A DNA stretch of 24,402 bases from Roseibacillus sp. GTDB taxonomy: Bacteria > Verrucomicrobiota > Verrucomicrobiae > Verrucomicrobiales > Akkermansiaceae. How positions within the stretch are numbered: position 1 is the stretch's first letter; each line of letters starts with the position of its first letter. The translations under genes were made by a program, and so were the position numbers. Location: assembly GCA_002723015.1 (NCBI GenBank), contig PBNG01000092.1, positions 1 through 24,402 on the forward strand, read 5' to 3'. The notes beneath the pieces were generated by a model. It was not told the DNA's origin. It saw nothing but the letters and a program-made list of their open reading frames with translations, and did not search any database. This document shows positions 15,073 to 22,430 of this stretch, piece by piece.

Positions 15073-15705
15073 ATGAAATTTTTCTCCCTGCCCGTAGTCT
15101 GTTTCCTCTGCGCTGCTGCTGTGTCCTGTAACAATCCAGCTGACCAGACTGAAGACGCCAAGGTAGGACCGGCCCTTGAGAAAAAAATCGACTCCGGACC
15201 CGGTGGAGCATCGAAGTGGACCTTCACGGAAAACTCTTACATCGAATTTACAGGATCAAAGGTCAATGGAGGGACACAGGTCGGACGTTTCACCAACATT
15301 TCGGGCCACTTCACGATTATGGATGGGGAACCCGTAGGAAACGACCACGAGGTCACAATCAATATGGATGCCATCACCACAGAGAAGGAGAAACTCACGG
15401 CGCATCTTAAGAACGAAGACTTCTTTGATGTCCCTTCACACCCGGTCTCCAGCTATGATGTAACCTCCATTACAAAAACTGCAGAGGGCGAGTATGAGAT
15501 TACGGGTAACCTGACGATGAGAGGCAAGACCAACAGTGTTACCTTTTCTGCCAGCGTACTGCAGTCCGAAACGACTGCAGCAATCAGGGCCAAGTTTGAT
15601 CTCAAGCGCTACCAGTGGGACATCAACTTCAAGGGAGTTGGAGAGAATATCCTCAATGAAGAAGTCATTCTGGATTTCAATCTCGAAGCGACACCTCCGG
15701 ACTAG
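15073..15705 (+). CDS. YceI-domain lipoprotein
   Basis: A 210-residue protein with a lipoprotein signal peptide ending AVSC (Cys19 lipidated) and a linker of ~25 residues. The rest is a YceI-type lipocalin-like barrel: WTFTENSYIEFTGSKVNGGT at the start, GRFTNISGHF, TAHLKNEDFFDVPSHPVSSY and LTMRGKTNSVTFSA. YceI-fold proteins bind polyisoprenoids or similar lipids in the periplasm; some are stress-induced. The anchor places this one on the inner or outer membrane. It is a single gene with its own putative promoter and is convergent with the aldehyde dehydrogenase gene, 29 bases apart. The ligand is not deducible. Confidence 0.9.
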   Translation: MKFFSLPVVCFLCAAAVSCNNPADQTEDAKVGPALEKKIDSGPGGASKWTFTENSYIEFTGSKVNGGTQVGRFTNISGHFTIMDGEPVGNDHEVTINMDAITTEKEKLTAHLKNEDFFDVPSHPVSSYDVTSITKTAEGEYEITGNLTMRGKTNSVTFSASVLQSETTAAIRAKFDLKRYQWDINFKGVGENILNEEVILDFNLEATPPD

Positions 15706-15734
15706 TAAACAGGAGTTGCTTCAGCGGCCACCTG

Positions 15735-17306
15735 TCAGGATCGCGCCCCATCTACAATCCGTGAAATCTTCAACGGATTATCTTCCTGCAATTCGGGCGG
15801 CAGGAGGTGATCAGGAAAATCCTGCCAGCATACAAGCCTTGTGAAGCGGGTGATCGCACGAGGGCCTACCGACGTCGAACGGCCATCAGAGGTGGCAGGC
15901 GCAGGTCCCCCATGAACCATCCCGTGACATACCTCCACTCCAGTGGGGAATCCATTGTAGACCAACCTGCCCGCCTTGCACTCCAGCACGGAAATCAGGC
16001 TGCCAAACCTCTCAAGATCCTCCTCGGTTGCATGCACCGTGGCCGTCAGCTGGCCCTCCAGACTTTCAGCAACCTTGAGCATGGAGGCTTCCTCATCAGC
16101 TGAAACCATTAGGGTGGCAGGGCCAAACATTTCCTCAGCCATGGACTGGTCGGACAGAAATGCGGTCGCATCAGTGCCAAGGACGGCGGCCCCCGCCTCT
16201 CCGCTCCCTTCCTCAACCGCCACCTGGGCGAGGGTCTCAACGCCTTCCTTAGAGGTCATTCGCTCCAACCCACCATGATATGCTTCGGCAATCCCCTTGT
16301 GCAACATGGCAGCAGGGGCAGCGTTTCCCGCCAACGAAGCGATGCGCTCCGCGAATTGGCTCCGACCCTCTCCCCCCAGGATCACCAGCCCAGGGTTAGT
16401 ACAGAACTGACCTACCCCTAGCGTAAGCGATCCAACAAAGCCTTCCGCAATGGCATCGCCCCTCTCCCTGAGCGCACCCGGCAGTATGAACACAGGATTG
16501 ATCGCACTCATCTCCGCCCAGACGGGTATCGGCTCCGGTCGCGCCGCGGCAGCATCCATGAGCGCCCTGCCCCCCGTCCTCGATCCCGTGAATCCCACCG
16601 CCTTGATCGCGGGATTCCTTACCAGCGCCTGTCCGATGGTTCTCCCACTGCCGAAAAGGACTGAAAAGACTCCATCATGCAACCCACATGTCTTCACTGC
16701 TTTGCGAACTGCGGTTGCAACGATCTCTGCGGTCCCGGGATGAGAGCCATGCGCCTTGACGATCACCGGACAACCTGATGCCAGTGCACTCGCGGTGTCT
16801 CCACCCGCCACCGAATAGGCTAGGGGGAAATTGCTGGCACAAAAGACTAACACAGGTCCCATGGGCCTCCACATCGAGCGACAGTCTGGCTTTGGCACCG
16901 GACTACGGCCGGAGTCCGCATGATCAATTCGCGCATCCACCCATGACCCTTCTTCAAGAAGATCTGCAAAAAGTCGTAACTGCCCACAGGTTCTCCCCTT
17001 TTCCATCCGGCAACGCGCCTCTGGCAGGGCTGTCTCCCTCGTCATCCGATCAACGATTTCTTCCTCTGCTGCATCAATTTCATCAGCAATAGCCTTCAGG
17101 AATTCCGCTCTCTCGAGTCCGCTTCTTGCGCGAAAATCCACAAAGGCTTCTTCAGCCAACTTGCATGCCGCCCCAACGCTTTCCTCTCCCTCAGCAAGGT
17201 AAGCAGGATCGATCTCCTCCCCGGAAACCGGGTTGACCGCGTGGTACTCCCCAGCGCCTCCCGATCCCCGGCCCGCTCCGATAAATGACGTTCCTTGCAA
17301 GTCCAT
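15735..17306 (-). CDS. Alpha-ketoglutarate-semialdehyde (2,5-dioxovalerate) dehydrogenase
   Basis: A 523-residue aldehyde dehydrogenase. The catalytic residues are in place: Asn159 (CASNFP), Lys184 (VIVKAHGSHPGT), Glu265 (AEMSAINPVF) and nucleophile Cys302 (VGQFCTNPGLV). The HGSHPGT and GQFCTNPG signatures are those of alpha-ketoglutarate-semialdehyde dehydrogenases. The enzyme converts 2-oxoglutarate semialdehyde to 2-oxoglutarate with NAD(P)+, the last step of hydroxyproline catabolism and also of some sugar-acid pathways. The neighbouring epimerase, dehydrogenase and deaminase genes point to hydroxyproline. The ATG at 17306 is preceded by a minus-strand extended -10 promoter about 85 bases upstream. 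It is separated from the other minus-strand pathway genes by the oppositely oriented reductase gene. Confidence 0.9.
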   Translation of the reverse strand: MDLQGTSFIGAGRGSGGAGEYHAVNPVSGEEIDPAYLAEGEESVGAACKLAEEAFVDFRARSGLERAEFLKAIADEIDAAEEEIVDRMTRETALPEARCRMEKGRTCGQLRLFADLLEEGSWVDARIDHADSGRSPVPKPDCRSMWRPMGPVLVFCASNFPLAYSVAGGDTASALASGCPVIVKAHGSHPGTAEIVATAVRKAVKTCGLHDGVFSVLFGSGRTIGQALVRNPAIKAVGFTGSRTGGRALMDAAAARPEPIPVWAEMSAINPVFILPGALRERGDAIAEGFVGSLTLGVGQFCTNPGLVILGGEGRSQFAERIASLAGNAAPAAMLHKGIAEAYHGGLERMTSKEGVETLAQVAVEEGSGEAGAAVLGTDATAFLSDQSMAEEMFGPATLMVSADEEASMLKVAESLEGQLTATVHATEEDLERFGSLISVLECKAGRLVYNGFPTGVEVCHGMVHGGPAPATSDGRSTSVGPRAITRFTRLVCWQDFPDHLLPPELQEDNPLKISRIVDGARS

Positions 17307-17371
17307 GGTCCAGACTTTCTACCCGGCTCACTCCCCGCAGCCAAAGCAAATCGTGGGAATCCTGCGGTGGA

Positions 17372-17400
17372 TTGACCCGCCACTCCGGTTCAATTATACC
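17372..17400 (+). promoter_or_regulatory. Sigma-70-type promoter for the ornithine-cyclodeaminase-family gene
   Basis: TTGACC (17372-17377), a 17-base spacer and TATACC (17395-17400). Transcription would start near 17407, shortly before an AGGAGG at 17412-17417. Spacing and hexamers fit the bacterial housekeeping consensus well. Confidence 0.6.
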
Positions 17401-17401
17401 A
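17393..17401 (-). promoter_or_regulatory. Extended -10 promoter for the semialdehyde dehydrogenase gene
   Basis: On the minus strand TGGTATAAT is a perfect extended -10 (TGn followed by TATAAT). No good -35 was found, which extended -10 promoters tolerate. It overlaps the -10 element of the plus-strand promoter, so the two polymerases cannot bind at once. Confidence 0.55.
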
Positions 17402-17437
17402 TCCACAGATCAGGAGGATGACCCTCCCTTGCTCCCC

Positions 17438-18382
17438 ATGAAAATAATCGGTCCCGAAGAAGTTCACTCCGCTCTCAGCTATCCAGCTCTCGTTGACTCC
17501 CTGCAGGAAACCTTTTCCGGTGAATTCAACATGCCTCCGCGCAATGTCTTCCTCCTTGATGAGGATTCGGAGTCGCATGACGCCTTCGCGGTCCTGCCCT
17601 CATGGAATACCGACCTGATCGGGGTCAAGGCCTTCACCTACTTTCCAGTCAACTCGACACCGTATAAATCACTCTACTCGAAGATCCTTCTCTTTGACAG
17701 AGCCCATGGTGAACCTCTGGCCCTTGTCGATGGAACGACTGTCACTTTCTGGAGAACTGCGGGAATCTCCGGGCTGGCAACCCGTCTTCTCGCTCGTGAG
17801 GATGCGGAGAGCCTCCTCCTGCTTGGCACTGGCAATCTCTCAAAATACATCATTCGGGCAAATGCCAGCGTGAGGCCTCTCAAACGAGTGATGGTATGGG
17901 GACGCACACCTTCCAATGCCGAGCAGGTCGTGGCTGAGATGAGCCCCGAACTGGAGGGAGTGGAAGTAACTGTGGCAACAGACCTCGAGAGTGCCTGCGG
18001 GCAGGCTGACATCATTGTCAGCGCCACTGCCTCGCATGAACCGCTCGTCATGGGAGACTGGATCAGCGAAGGCACTCATACCGACTTCATTGGAAATCAT
18101 CATGCTGATAAGAGGGAATGTGACACCTCCCTCGTGCTCAAGTCCAGGGTCTACGCAGACAGTTACGCAAACTGCTTCAAGGAGGCCGGAGAAATCCTCG
18201 TCCCCATCTCGGAAGGCGTCTTCCACAAGGAGGATGTGGTGGCCGATCTGTCCGAAATGTGTGACGGAACTGCGCCTCTCCGCCAGAGTGAGGAAGAGAT
18301 TACCCTCTTCAAGTCCATCGGCATGGGAATCAGCGACCTCGTAGGCGCAGGACTGGCTTACAAGGTCTCCAGCCAGTCCTAG
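17438..18382 (+). CDS. Ornithine cyclodeaminase / mu-crystallin family reductase, likely delta-1-pyrroline-2-carboxylate reductase
   Basis: A 314-residue NAD(P)-dependent enzyme of the OCD/mu-crystallin family. It shows VKAFTYFP early, WRTAGISGLATRLLAREDAESLLLLGTGN with the Rossmann GTGN loop, VWGRTPSNAEQ, and a C-terminal DLVGAGLAYK. Relatives in hydroxyproline loci (LhpI type) reduce delta-1-pyrroline-2-carboxylate to L-proline in trans-3-hydroxy-L-proline breakdown; ornithine or alanine activity cannot be excluded. The ATG at 17438 begins MKIIGPEEV, the usual opening. The near-perfect AGGAGG at 17412-17417 is 20 bases away, but a TTG at 17429 in the same frame lies at an 11-base spacing, so the true start may be three residues earlier. 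It is transcribed against the rest of the locus. Confidence 0.8.
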   Translation: MKIIGPEEVHSALSYPALVDSLQETFSGEFNMPPRNVFLLDEDSESHDAFAVLPSWNTDLIGVKAFTYFPVNSTPYKSLYSKILLFDRAHGEPLALVDGTTVTFWRTAGISGLATRLLAREDAESLLLLGTGNLSKYIIRANASVRPLKRVMVWGRTPSNAEQVVAEMSPELEGVEVTVATDLESACGQADIIVSATASHEPLVMGDWISEGTHTDFIGNHHADKRECDTSLVLKSRVYADSYANCFKEAGEILVPISEGVFHKEDVVADLSEMCDGTAPLRQSEEEITLFKSIGMGISDLVGAGLAYKVSSQS

Positions 18383-18435
18383 GAACCAAATGCTTAGCCT
18401 GATCCCACTGATAGCGCCCTTTTCCCTGTATTCTG

Positions 18436-19335
18436 CTACTCAGGTCGGGTGGCCACACATTCCTCGACAATCGACAGGATCCGTTTCCTCTCCTCGCCAA
18501 CTAGCGGCAGACGGGGCGCCCGAACGGTCTCGGTTCCATAACCAAGCGTGGCACAGGTGAGCTTGATGTACTGAACCAGCTTCGGATGGCTATCGAAATG
18601 CAGCATCGGCATATACCAGCGGTAAACCTCGAGCGCCTTCGTATAATTCCCCTCCTGAAATGCATCCCAAAGCAAACGATTCTCGCGGGGGAACGCATCC
18701 ACCAAACCGGAAATCCACCCGGTGCACCCCAGCATGAAACTTTCAAGTGCCACATCGTCGAGACCGGCAAAGACTAGGTAGCGGTCTCCCAGAGCGTTGA
18801 AGAGATCTGTGATCCGACGGACATCACCTGAGGCTTCCTTGATGCAAACGATGTTTTCTACATCCTCCATCTGCTTGAACATCTCCGGAGTAATATCAAC
18901 CCGATAGACCGGAGGATTGTTGTAGCACATGATTGGCAAACTGGTGGAGGCTGCCACGGACCGGAAATGGTGGACGGTTTCCCGACCGTCCGAGTTATAG
19001 ACCATCCCAGGCATGACCATGAGACCATCTACCCCAGCTGCCTCTGCGGCCCTTGAGGTATCACAGGCATTCTGCGTTGTGAACTCTGCGACTCCGTTCA
19101 AGACAGGGACGCGCCCATCCGCTACCTCTACCGCAGCCTCCAGCACCCTCACTTTTTCCTCAAGCGAAAGAGAGCAGTTTTCGCCGATCGTTCCGAGCAT
19201 GATCAACCCATGCACTCCCTCCTTGATCAGGGCGTCGACGTGATCCTGAGTTCCCGGGAGGTTTAATGAAAAATCATCGTGAAACTGGGTGGGAACCGCC
19301 GGGAAAACGCCGGTCCAATCTACTTGCAGTGGCAT
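18436..19335 (-). CDS. DapA-family lyase, likely delta-1-pyrroline-4-hydroxy-2-carboxylate deaminase
   Basis: A 299-residue class I aldolase of the dihydrodipicolinate synthase/N-acetylneuraminate lyase family. The substrate loop is GTIGENCSLSLEEK (48-61), the conserved Tyr138 is in MCYNNPP, and the Schiff-base Lys166 is in IVCIKEASGD. In hydroxyproline loci this family member (LhpC/HypD type) deaminates delta-1-pyrroline-4-hydroxy-2-carboxylate to 2-oxoglutarate semialdehyde, the substrate of the aldehyde dehydrogenase encoded nearby. The context is strong; family alone would not separate it from DapA or sugar-acid aldolases. Upstream, TTGACG (19367-19372) and TTCTAT (19344-19349) are 17 bases apart and would start transcription almost at the ATG. 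It lies 72 bases after the epimerase gene. Confidence 0.85.
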   Translation of the reverse strand: MPLQVDWTGVFPAVPTQFHDDFSLNLPGTQDHVDALIKEGVHGLIMLGTIGENCSLSLEEKVRVLEAAVEVADGRVPVLNGVAEFTTQNACDTSRAAEAAGVDGLMVMPGMVYNSDGRETVHHFRSVAASTSLPIMCYNNPPVYRVDITPEMFKQMEDVENIVCIKEASGDVRRITDLFNALGDRYLVFAGLDDVALESFMLGCTGWISGLVDAFPRENRLLWDAFQEGNYTKALEVYRWYMPMLHFDSHPKLVQYIKLTCATLGYGTETVRAPRLPLVGEERKRILSIVEECVATRPE

Positions 19336-19407
19336 GAGACGGGATAGAACCGATCCCTCAGCCCTGCGTCAAGTTCCCGCTTCGAGACACCATAAAGTCC
19401 CCCGAAA

Positions 19408-20355
19408 TTAGACCCCGAAACAGAACGGATCAGCCGGGTCGAGGATCAGGGTCGACTCCCCGTTGACCCATGCTTTTCCTCGAATCCGGGGAATCACGGT
19501 CTGGTCGTCCCGTAGTGTCACGGAGCCTTCAAATACGGTGTTTAGGATACTGGCCTGCCGCCATGTCTGGCCTTCCTCAAGCTTCCCAGCAGCATGGAGG
19601 CAGGCCAACTTGGCACTCGTCCCCGTCCCGCACGGGGAACGATCATATTCCTTCCCCGGGCACAGGACAAAATTACGACTATCCGCTACCAAGGGGTCAA
19701 AGGGCGGACCAAAGACTTCGATGTGGTCGATCTCACCGCCGTCCTGTCCCGTAATTCCATTACGCTTGAGGGCATTTCTTACCTCCCACGTGAAAGCCGT
19801 GAGCTTGTCAATGTTTGCGATCTCTACAGCGGGGCCCTGCTCTTCGATCAGAAAAAACCAGTTCCCTCCCCAGGCTACCTCACCGGATATTTGACCCCAC
19901 CCCGCGACATCGACCACTACTTCATCTCCATGCCGAAAACTAGGAACATTCTCTACAGACACCCACCCATCCTCACCGAGGGTCACCTCCACGACCCCGA
20001 CAGGCGTTTCAATCCGGTGACTTCCCTGACCTATGCGCCCGAGATGGGCAAGAGTGACCGCTACTCCCATGGTTCCATGAACACAACCATGCAGAAGCCC
20101 GACATTGTTGAAAAAAATTACTCCTGCGACACATCCAGGTTCGCTTGGCTCGCAAAGTAATGCCCCAACCAGGGCATCGTGGCCGCGTGGCTCGCTGACA
20201 CAGGATGTTCGCAGCCAATCATGCTCTTCAGCCAGTCGCATCCGCTGGGCCGCCACGGTCCCTCCTCCCAGTTCGGGTCCACCGCTGACGATCACCCGGG
20301 TAGGCTCTCCCGCAGTATGGGAGTCTATTACCTGCAGCTTTGTGAAACCAGCCAT
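19408..20355 (-). CDS. 4-hydroxyproline 2-epimerase (proline racemase family)
   Basis: A 315-residue protein of the proline racemase superfamily (opening IDSHTAGEPTRV). Both catalytic cysteines are present: Cys91 (LLHGCVHGTMG) and Cys242 (DRSPCGTGTSAK). Two cysteines indicate an epimerase/racemase; trans-3-hydroxyproline dehydratases have Thr at the second site. Together with the D-amino-acid dehydrogenase, DapA-family deaminase and semialdehyde dehydrogenase genes, this fits trans-4-hydroxy-L-proline to cis-4-hydroxy-D-proline epimerisation (LhpA/HypRE type). The first motif reads GCVHG where many family members have MCGHG, a small departure. The start ATG is at 20355, and an 82-base gap separates it from the dehydrogenase gene upstream in the same direction. 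Confidence 0.9.
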   Translation of the reverse strand: MAGFTKLQVIDSHTAGEPTRVIVSGGPELGGGTVAAQRMRLAEEHDWLRTSCVSEPRGHDALVGALLCEPSEPGCVAGVIFFNNVGLLHGCVHGTMGVAVTLAHLGRIGQGSHRIETPVGVVEVTLGEDGWVSVENVPSFRHGDEVVVDVAGWGQISGEVAWGGNWFFLIEEQGPAVEIANIDKLTAFTWEVRNALKRNGITGQDGGEIDHIEVFGPPFDPLVADSRNFVLCPGKEYDRSPCGTGTSAKLACLHAAGKLEEGQTWRQASILNTVFEGSVTLRDDQTVIPRIRGKAWVNGESTLILDPADPFCFGV

Positions 20356-20437
20356 GAAAGGTATTTGATTGATCTTTAGGAGAGAGTCAAATCCACGGAT
20401 GCCTCAGAGAAGAATCATCCCATCGATTTTTCCTGAC

Positions 20438-21673
20438 TTACGCGAAACGATCCACCGCAAGCTGCTCAACTGGAACCGTCGCAGGTCGTCCAGAAACGAT
20501 CTCAGCTATCAGCTTCCCCGTGATGGGGCCAAGGCTTAGCCCCAGCATCGCGTGTCCACTTGCTACCAAAACCCGCTCTGTTCCTTCGACCCGGCCAAGA
20601 TATGGAAGTCCATCCGGGGAACAGGGGCGTAGGCCAGCCCAGCGTCGACCCCCCTCGAACTCGCCGGGTCGCAACCCGGGAAAGACCCGGCAAGCCGCCT
20701 TGATAATGCCCCGAACCCTGCGCTCATTGACCGACAGATCCTCTCCACAAATCTCCATGGTCCCAGCAACCCTCAGAGCCTTTCCGATTGGAGTGATCGC
20801 GACCTTTGCCTCGCCTAGGAGCGAGCACAGCTGAGGTAGAGCTCCCGGATTTTCAAGGGTCATGGAATAGCCCTTGCCTCCCTGCAGGGGAACCCGGGTT
20901 CCCAGAGACCTTGCAAGGCCACCACTCCATGCTCCGCCAGCGACAACAACCTCCGCTCCACCCAGCATTTCTCCCCCCTCAAGCTCCACGGTCCCGTCCC
21001 CGATACGTCGTACCTCGCAGCCATACCTGAACTCTGCACCTCCAGCGAGCAGGCTCTCCCGGAGGCAACGGAGGAACTCCCCCGGATTCAGATGGCAGTC
21101 CTGCTCATACCAGATCCCTCCCCGTGCTTTCATCTCGACTCCCGGATCGAGCTCATGCAACCGGTCCAGATCACAAACTTCGATACGAAGACCGAGCTCC
21201 CTCGCTTTTTCAGCCAGTTCCACCTCCTCCTCTAGCAAATCATCGGATTCGCAGAGCATAAGAAGACCACGACGCTGCAACCCAAAGTCAAAATCATCCG
21301 CAAGATCCTTGAAGAGTTCGCGGCTGGCAAGTTGGAGGTCACGCAGAAGACCTGCGCTAGATTTCACATGCCGGGCGTTGGCGCATCCAATGAATGACAA
21401 TCCCCAGCGTACCAGATCGAGGCTTAACCGGGGACGGACATAGAATGGGCTCTCGGCATCCAGCAACCATTTGAGACCCTGGGTGACGACTCCGGGCGCT
21501 GCCAGCGGAGTAAAGTGACTCGGAACCACCATCCCTGCGTTTTCGCGCGAGCAATTGTCCCCGCGCTCTTCCTCACGCTCGAGAACAAGGACCTCCCGGC
21601 CCTCCTGCGAAAGGTAGTAGGCACAACAAAGCCCGATCACCCCACCTCCAACGATGATCACTCGCTCGCTCAC
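20438..21673 (-). CDS. FAD-dependent D-amino-acid (likely cis-4-hydroxy-D-proline) dehydrogenase
   Basis: A 411-residue DAO-family flavoprotein. The N-terminal FAD-binding GxGxxG is GGGVIG (9-14), followed by the acidic strand end LEREEE. The C-terminal half has GGRRWAGLRPCSPDGLPYLGRV and GHAMLGLSLGPITGKLIAEI, the standard DadA-like ending. In this locus it should oxidise cis-4-hydroxy-D-proline to delta-1-pyrroline-4-hydroxy-2-carboxylate, passing electrons to the respiratory chain. It is a single-chain DadA type rather than the multi-subunit LhpBEF type. The start is a GTG at 21673. On the minus strand TTGGCT (21704-21709), an 18-base spacer and TACAAT (21680-21685) sit six bases before the GTG, suggesting a leaderless message. 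Confidence 0.88.
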   Translation of the reverse strand: MSERVIIVGGGVIGLCCAYYLSQEGREVLVLEREEERGDNCSRENAGMVVPSHFTPLAAPGVVTQGLKWLLDAESPFYVRPRLSLDLVRWGLSFIGCANARHVKSSAGLLRDLQLASRELFKDLADDFDFGLQRRGLLMLCESDDLLEEEVELAEKARELGLRIEVCDLDRLHELDPGVEMKARGGIWYEQDCHLNPGEFLRCLRESLLAGGAEFRYGCEVRRIGDGTVELEGGEMLGGAEVVVAGGAWSGGLARSLGTRVPLQGGKGYSMTLENPGALPQLCSLLGEAKVAITPIGKALRVAGTMEICGEDLSVNERRVRGIIKAACRVFPGLRPGEFEGGRRWAGLRPCSPDGLPYLGRVEGTERVLVASGHAMLGLSLGPITGKLIAEIVSGRPATVPVEQLAVDRFA

Positions 21674-21679
21674 AGCCGT

Positions 21680-21709
21680 ATTGTAGCTCCGTAACGGTCA
21701 AAAAGCCAA
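21680..21709 (-). promoter_or_regulatory. Promoter for the hydroxyproline dehydrogenase gene
   Basis: TTGGCT (21704-21709), an 18-base spacer and TACAAT (21680-21685). Six bases separate the -10 from the GTG start, so the predicted transcription start falls on or next to the start codon and there is no room for a Shine-Dalgarno sequence. Confidence 0.45.
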
Positions 21710-21747
21710 GGACCTCGCTCTCTGCCTCGTGGACTTTGACCAGGTCC

Positions 21748-21775
21748 TTTACTTCTTTTCCAAAAACCGTAATAT
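21748..21775 (+). promoter_or_regulatory. Promoter for the OmpH/Skp-like gene
   Basis: TTTACT (21748-21753), a 16-base spacer and TAATAT (21770-21775), about 17 bases before the ATG at 21793. An AAGG at 21776 is the only Shine-Dalgarno-like sequence in the short leader. Confidence 0.4.
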
Positions 21776-21792
21776 AAGGCTACCCTATCAAA

Positions 21793-22374
21793 ATGGTGAT
21801 TCCTGGCCAGAGAACCTGTGTCCTCACGATCATTGCGTGCACGCTCTGCTCGCCTCTGAAAGCTGGCAAACCAGCTCTCGCGACCATTGACATGGCAAAG
21901 GCATTCGACGCTTACCACCTCACTACGCTGGAACGGAAACGAGTGCGCGATGCCCGCGAGACCCTGAAGGAGGATCCTCGTCCCGAATCCCTCAAGCTCC
22001 TGGAGATCGAATTGGATGATCTCAAGGTCCGGATCCAGAACCCCATCCGTGAGGAAAAACAGCGCCAGGAGGATTACCGGCGTTTCCTCGTGAAACATCA
22101 CGAGTACTCCACGCTCAAGCGCGAACATGCGCGAGACAATGCCGAGAAGCTCAAGCTGCTCAATGAAAGCATGGTCGTAACAAGCCGCAAGCTACTCAAG
22201 GACATACGTCTCGTCGTGCAGAAAATCGCCAAGAAGGAAGGTTTCGACCATGTGTTTGAGACCAGTGGGGCAACCAGCTCCCAGCTTCCCTCCCTCGTTT
22301 ACATCCGCAACGCAACTGATATTACCGAGCGAGTCATCGAGAATCTGAATCGGGATCAGCCGGTGGATCCCTGA
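21793..22374 (+). CDS. OmpH/Skp-like periplasmic chaperone
   Basis: A 193-residue protein with a signal peptide (hydrophobic core ~8-20, cleavage near LKAG) and the OmpH-family opening ATIDMAKAFDAYHLT. It then has a long charged coiled coil (about residues 48-150, rich in Glu, Lys, Arg and Leu) and a C-terminal segment FDHVFETSG...LPSLVYIRNATDITERVI that matches the returning beta strands of Skp-type proteins. Skp holds unfolded outer-membrane proteins in the periplasm. It is not next to bamA or lpx genes here, so it may be an extra paralogue. It is a single gene with its own promoter, divergent from the dehydrogenase gene. Confidence 0.85.
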   Translation: MVIPGQRTCVLTIIACTLCSPLKAGKPALATIDMAKAFDAYHLTTLERKRVRDARETLKEDPRPESLKLLEIELDDLKVRIQNPIREEKQRQEDYRRFLVKHHEYSTLKREHARDNAEKLKLLNESMVVTSRKLLKDIRLVVQKIAKKEGFDHVFETSGATSSQLPSLVYIRNATDITERVIENLNRDQPVDP

Positions 22375-22379
22375 TCCAC
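22363..22379 (+). terminator. Hairpin over the end of the OmpH-like gene
   Basis: GTGGATC (22363-22369), a CCT loop and GATCCAC (22373-22379): a perfect 7-bp stem that includes the TGA stop, with a G-T pair extending it. No T-run follows, so it may serve as a 3' end stabiliser rather than a classic terminator. Confidence 0.35.
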
Positions 22380-22430
22380 TACCTGAATCCCGGCTGGAAC
22401 TAGCGGGTCCAACAGAGGGAGGTCGGGCGT

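Noticed and set aside
15735..17306. Aldehyde dehydrogenase of a sugar-acid (glucarate or arabinose) pathway
   Set aside because: No sugar-acid dehydratase or sugar dehydrogenase is nearby, whereas all hydroxyproline enzymes are.
18383..18435. Terminator between the convergent reductase and deaminase genes
   Set aside because: No convincing inverted repeat or T-run was found in this 53-base gap.
19408..20355. trans-3-hydroxy-L-proline dehydratase
   Set aside because: The second catalytic position is Cys242, not Thr, which fits an epimerase or racemase.
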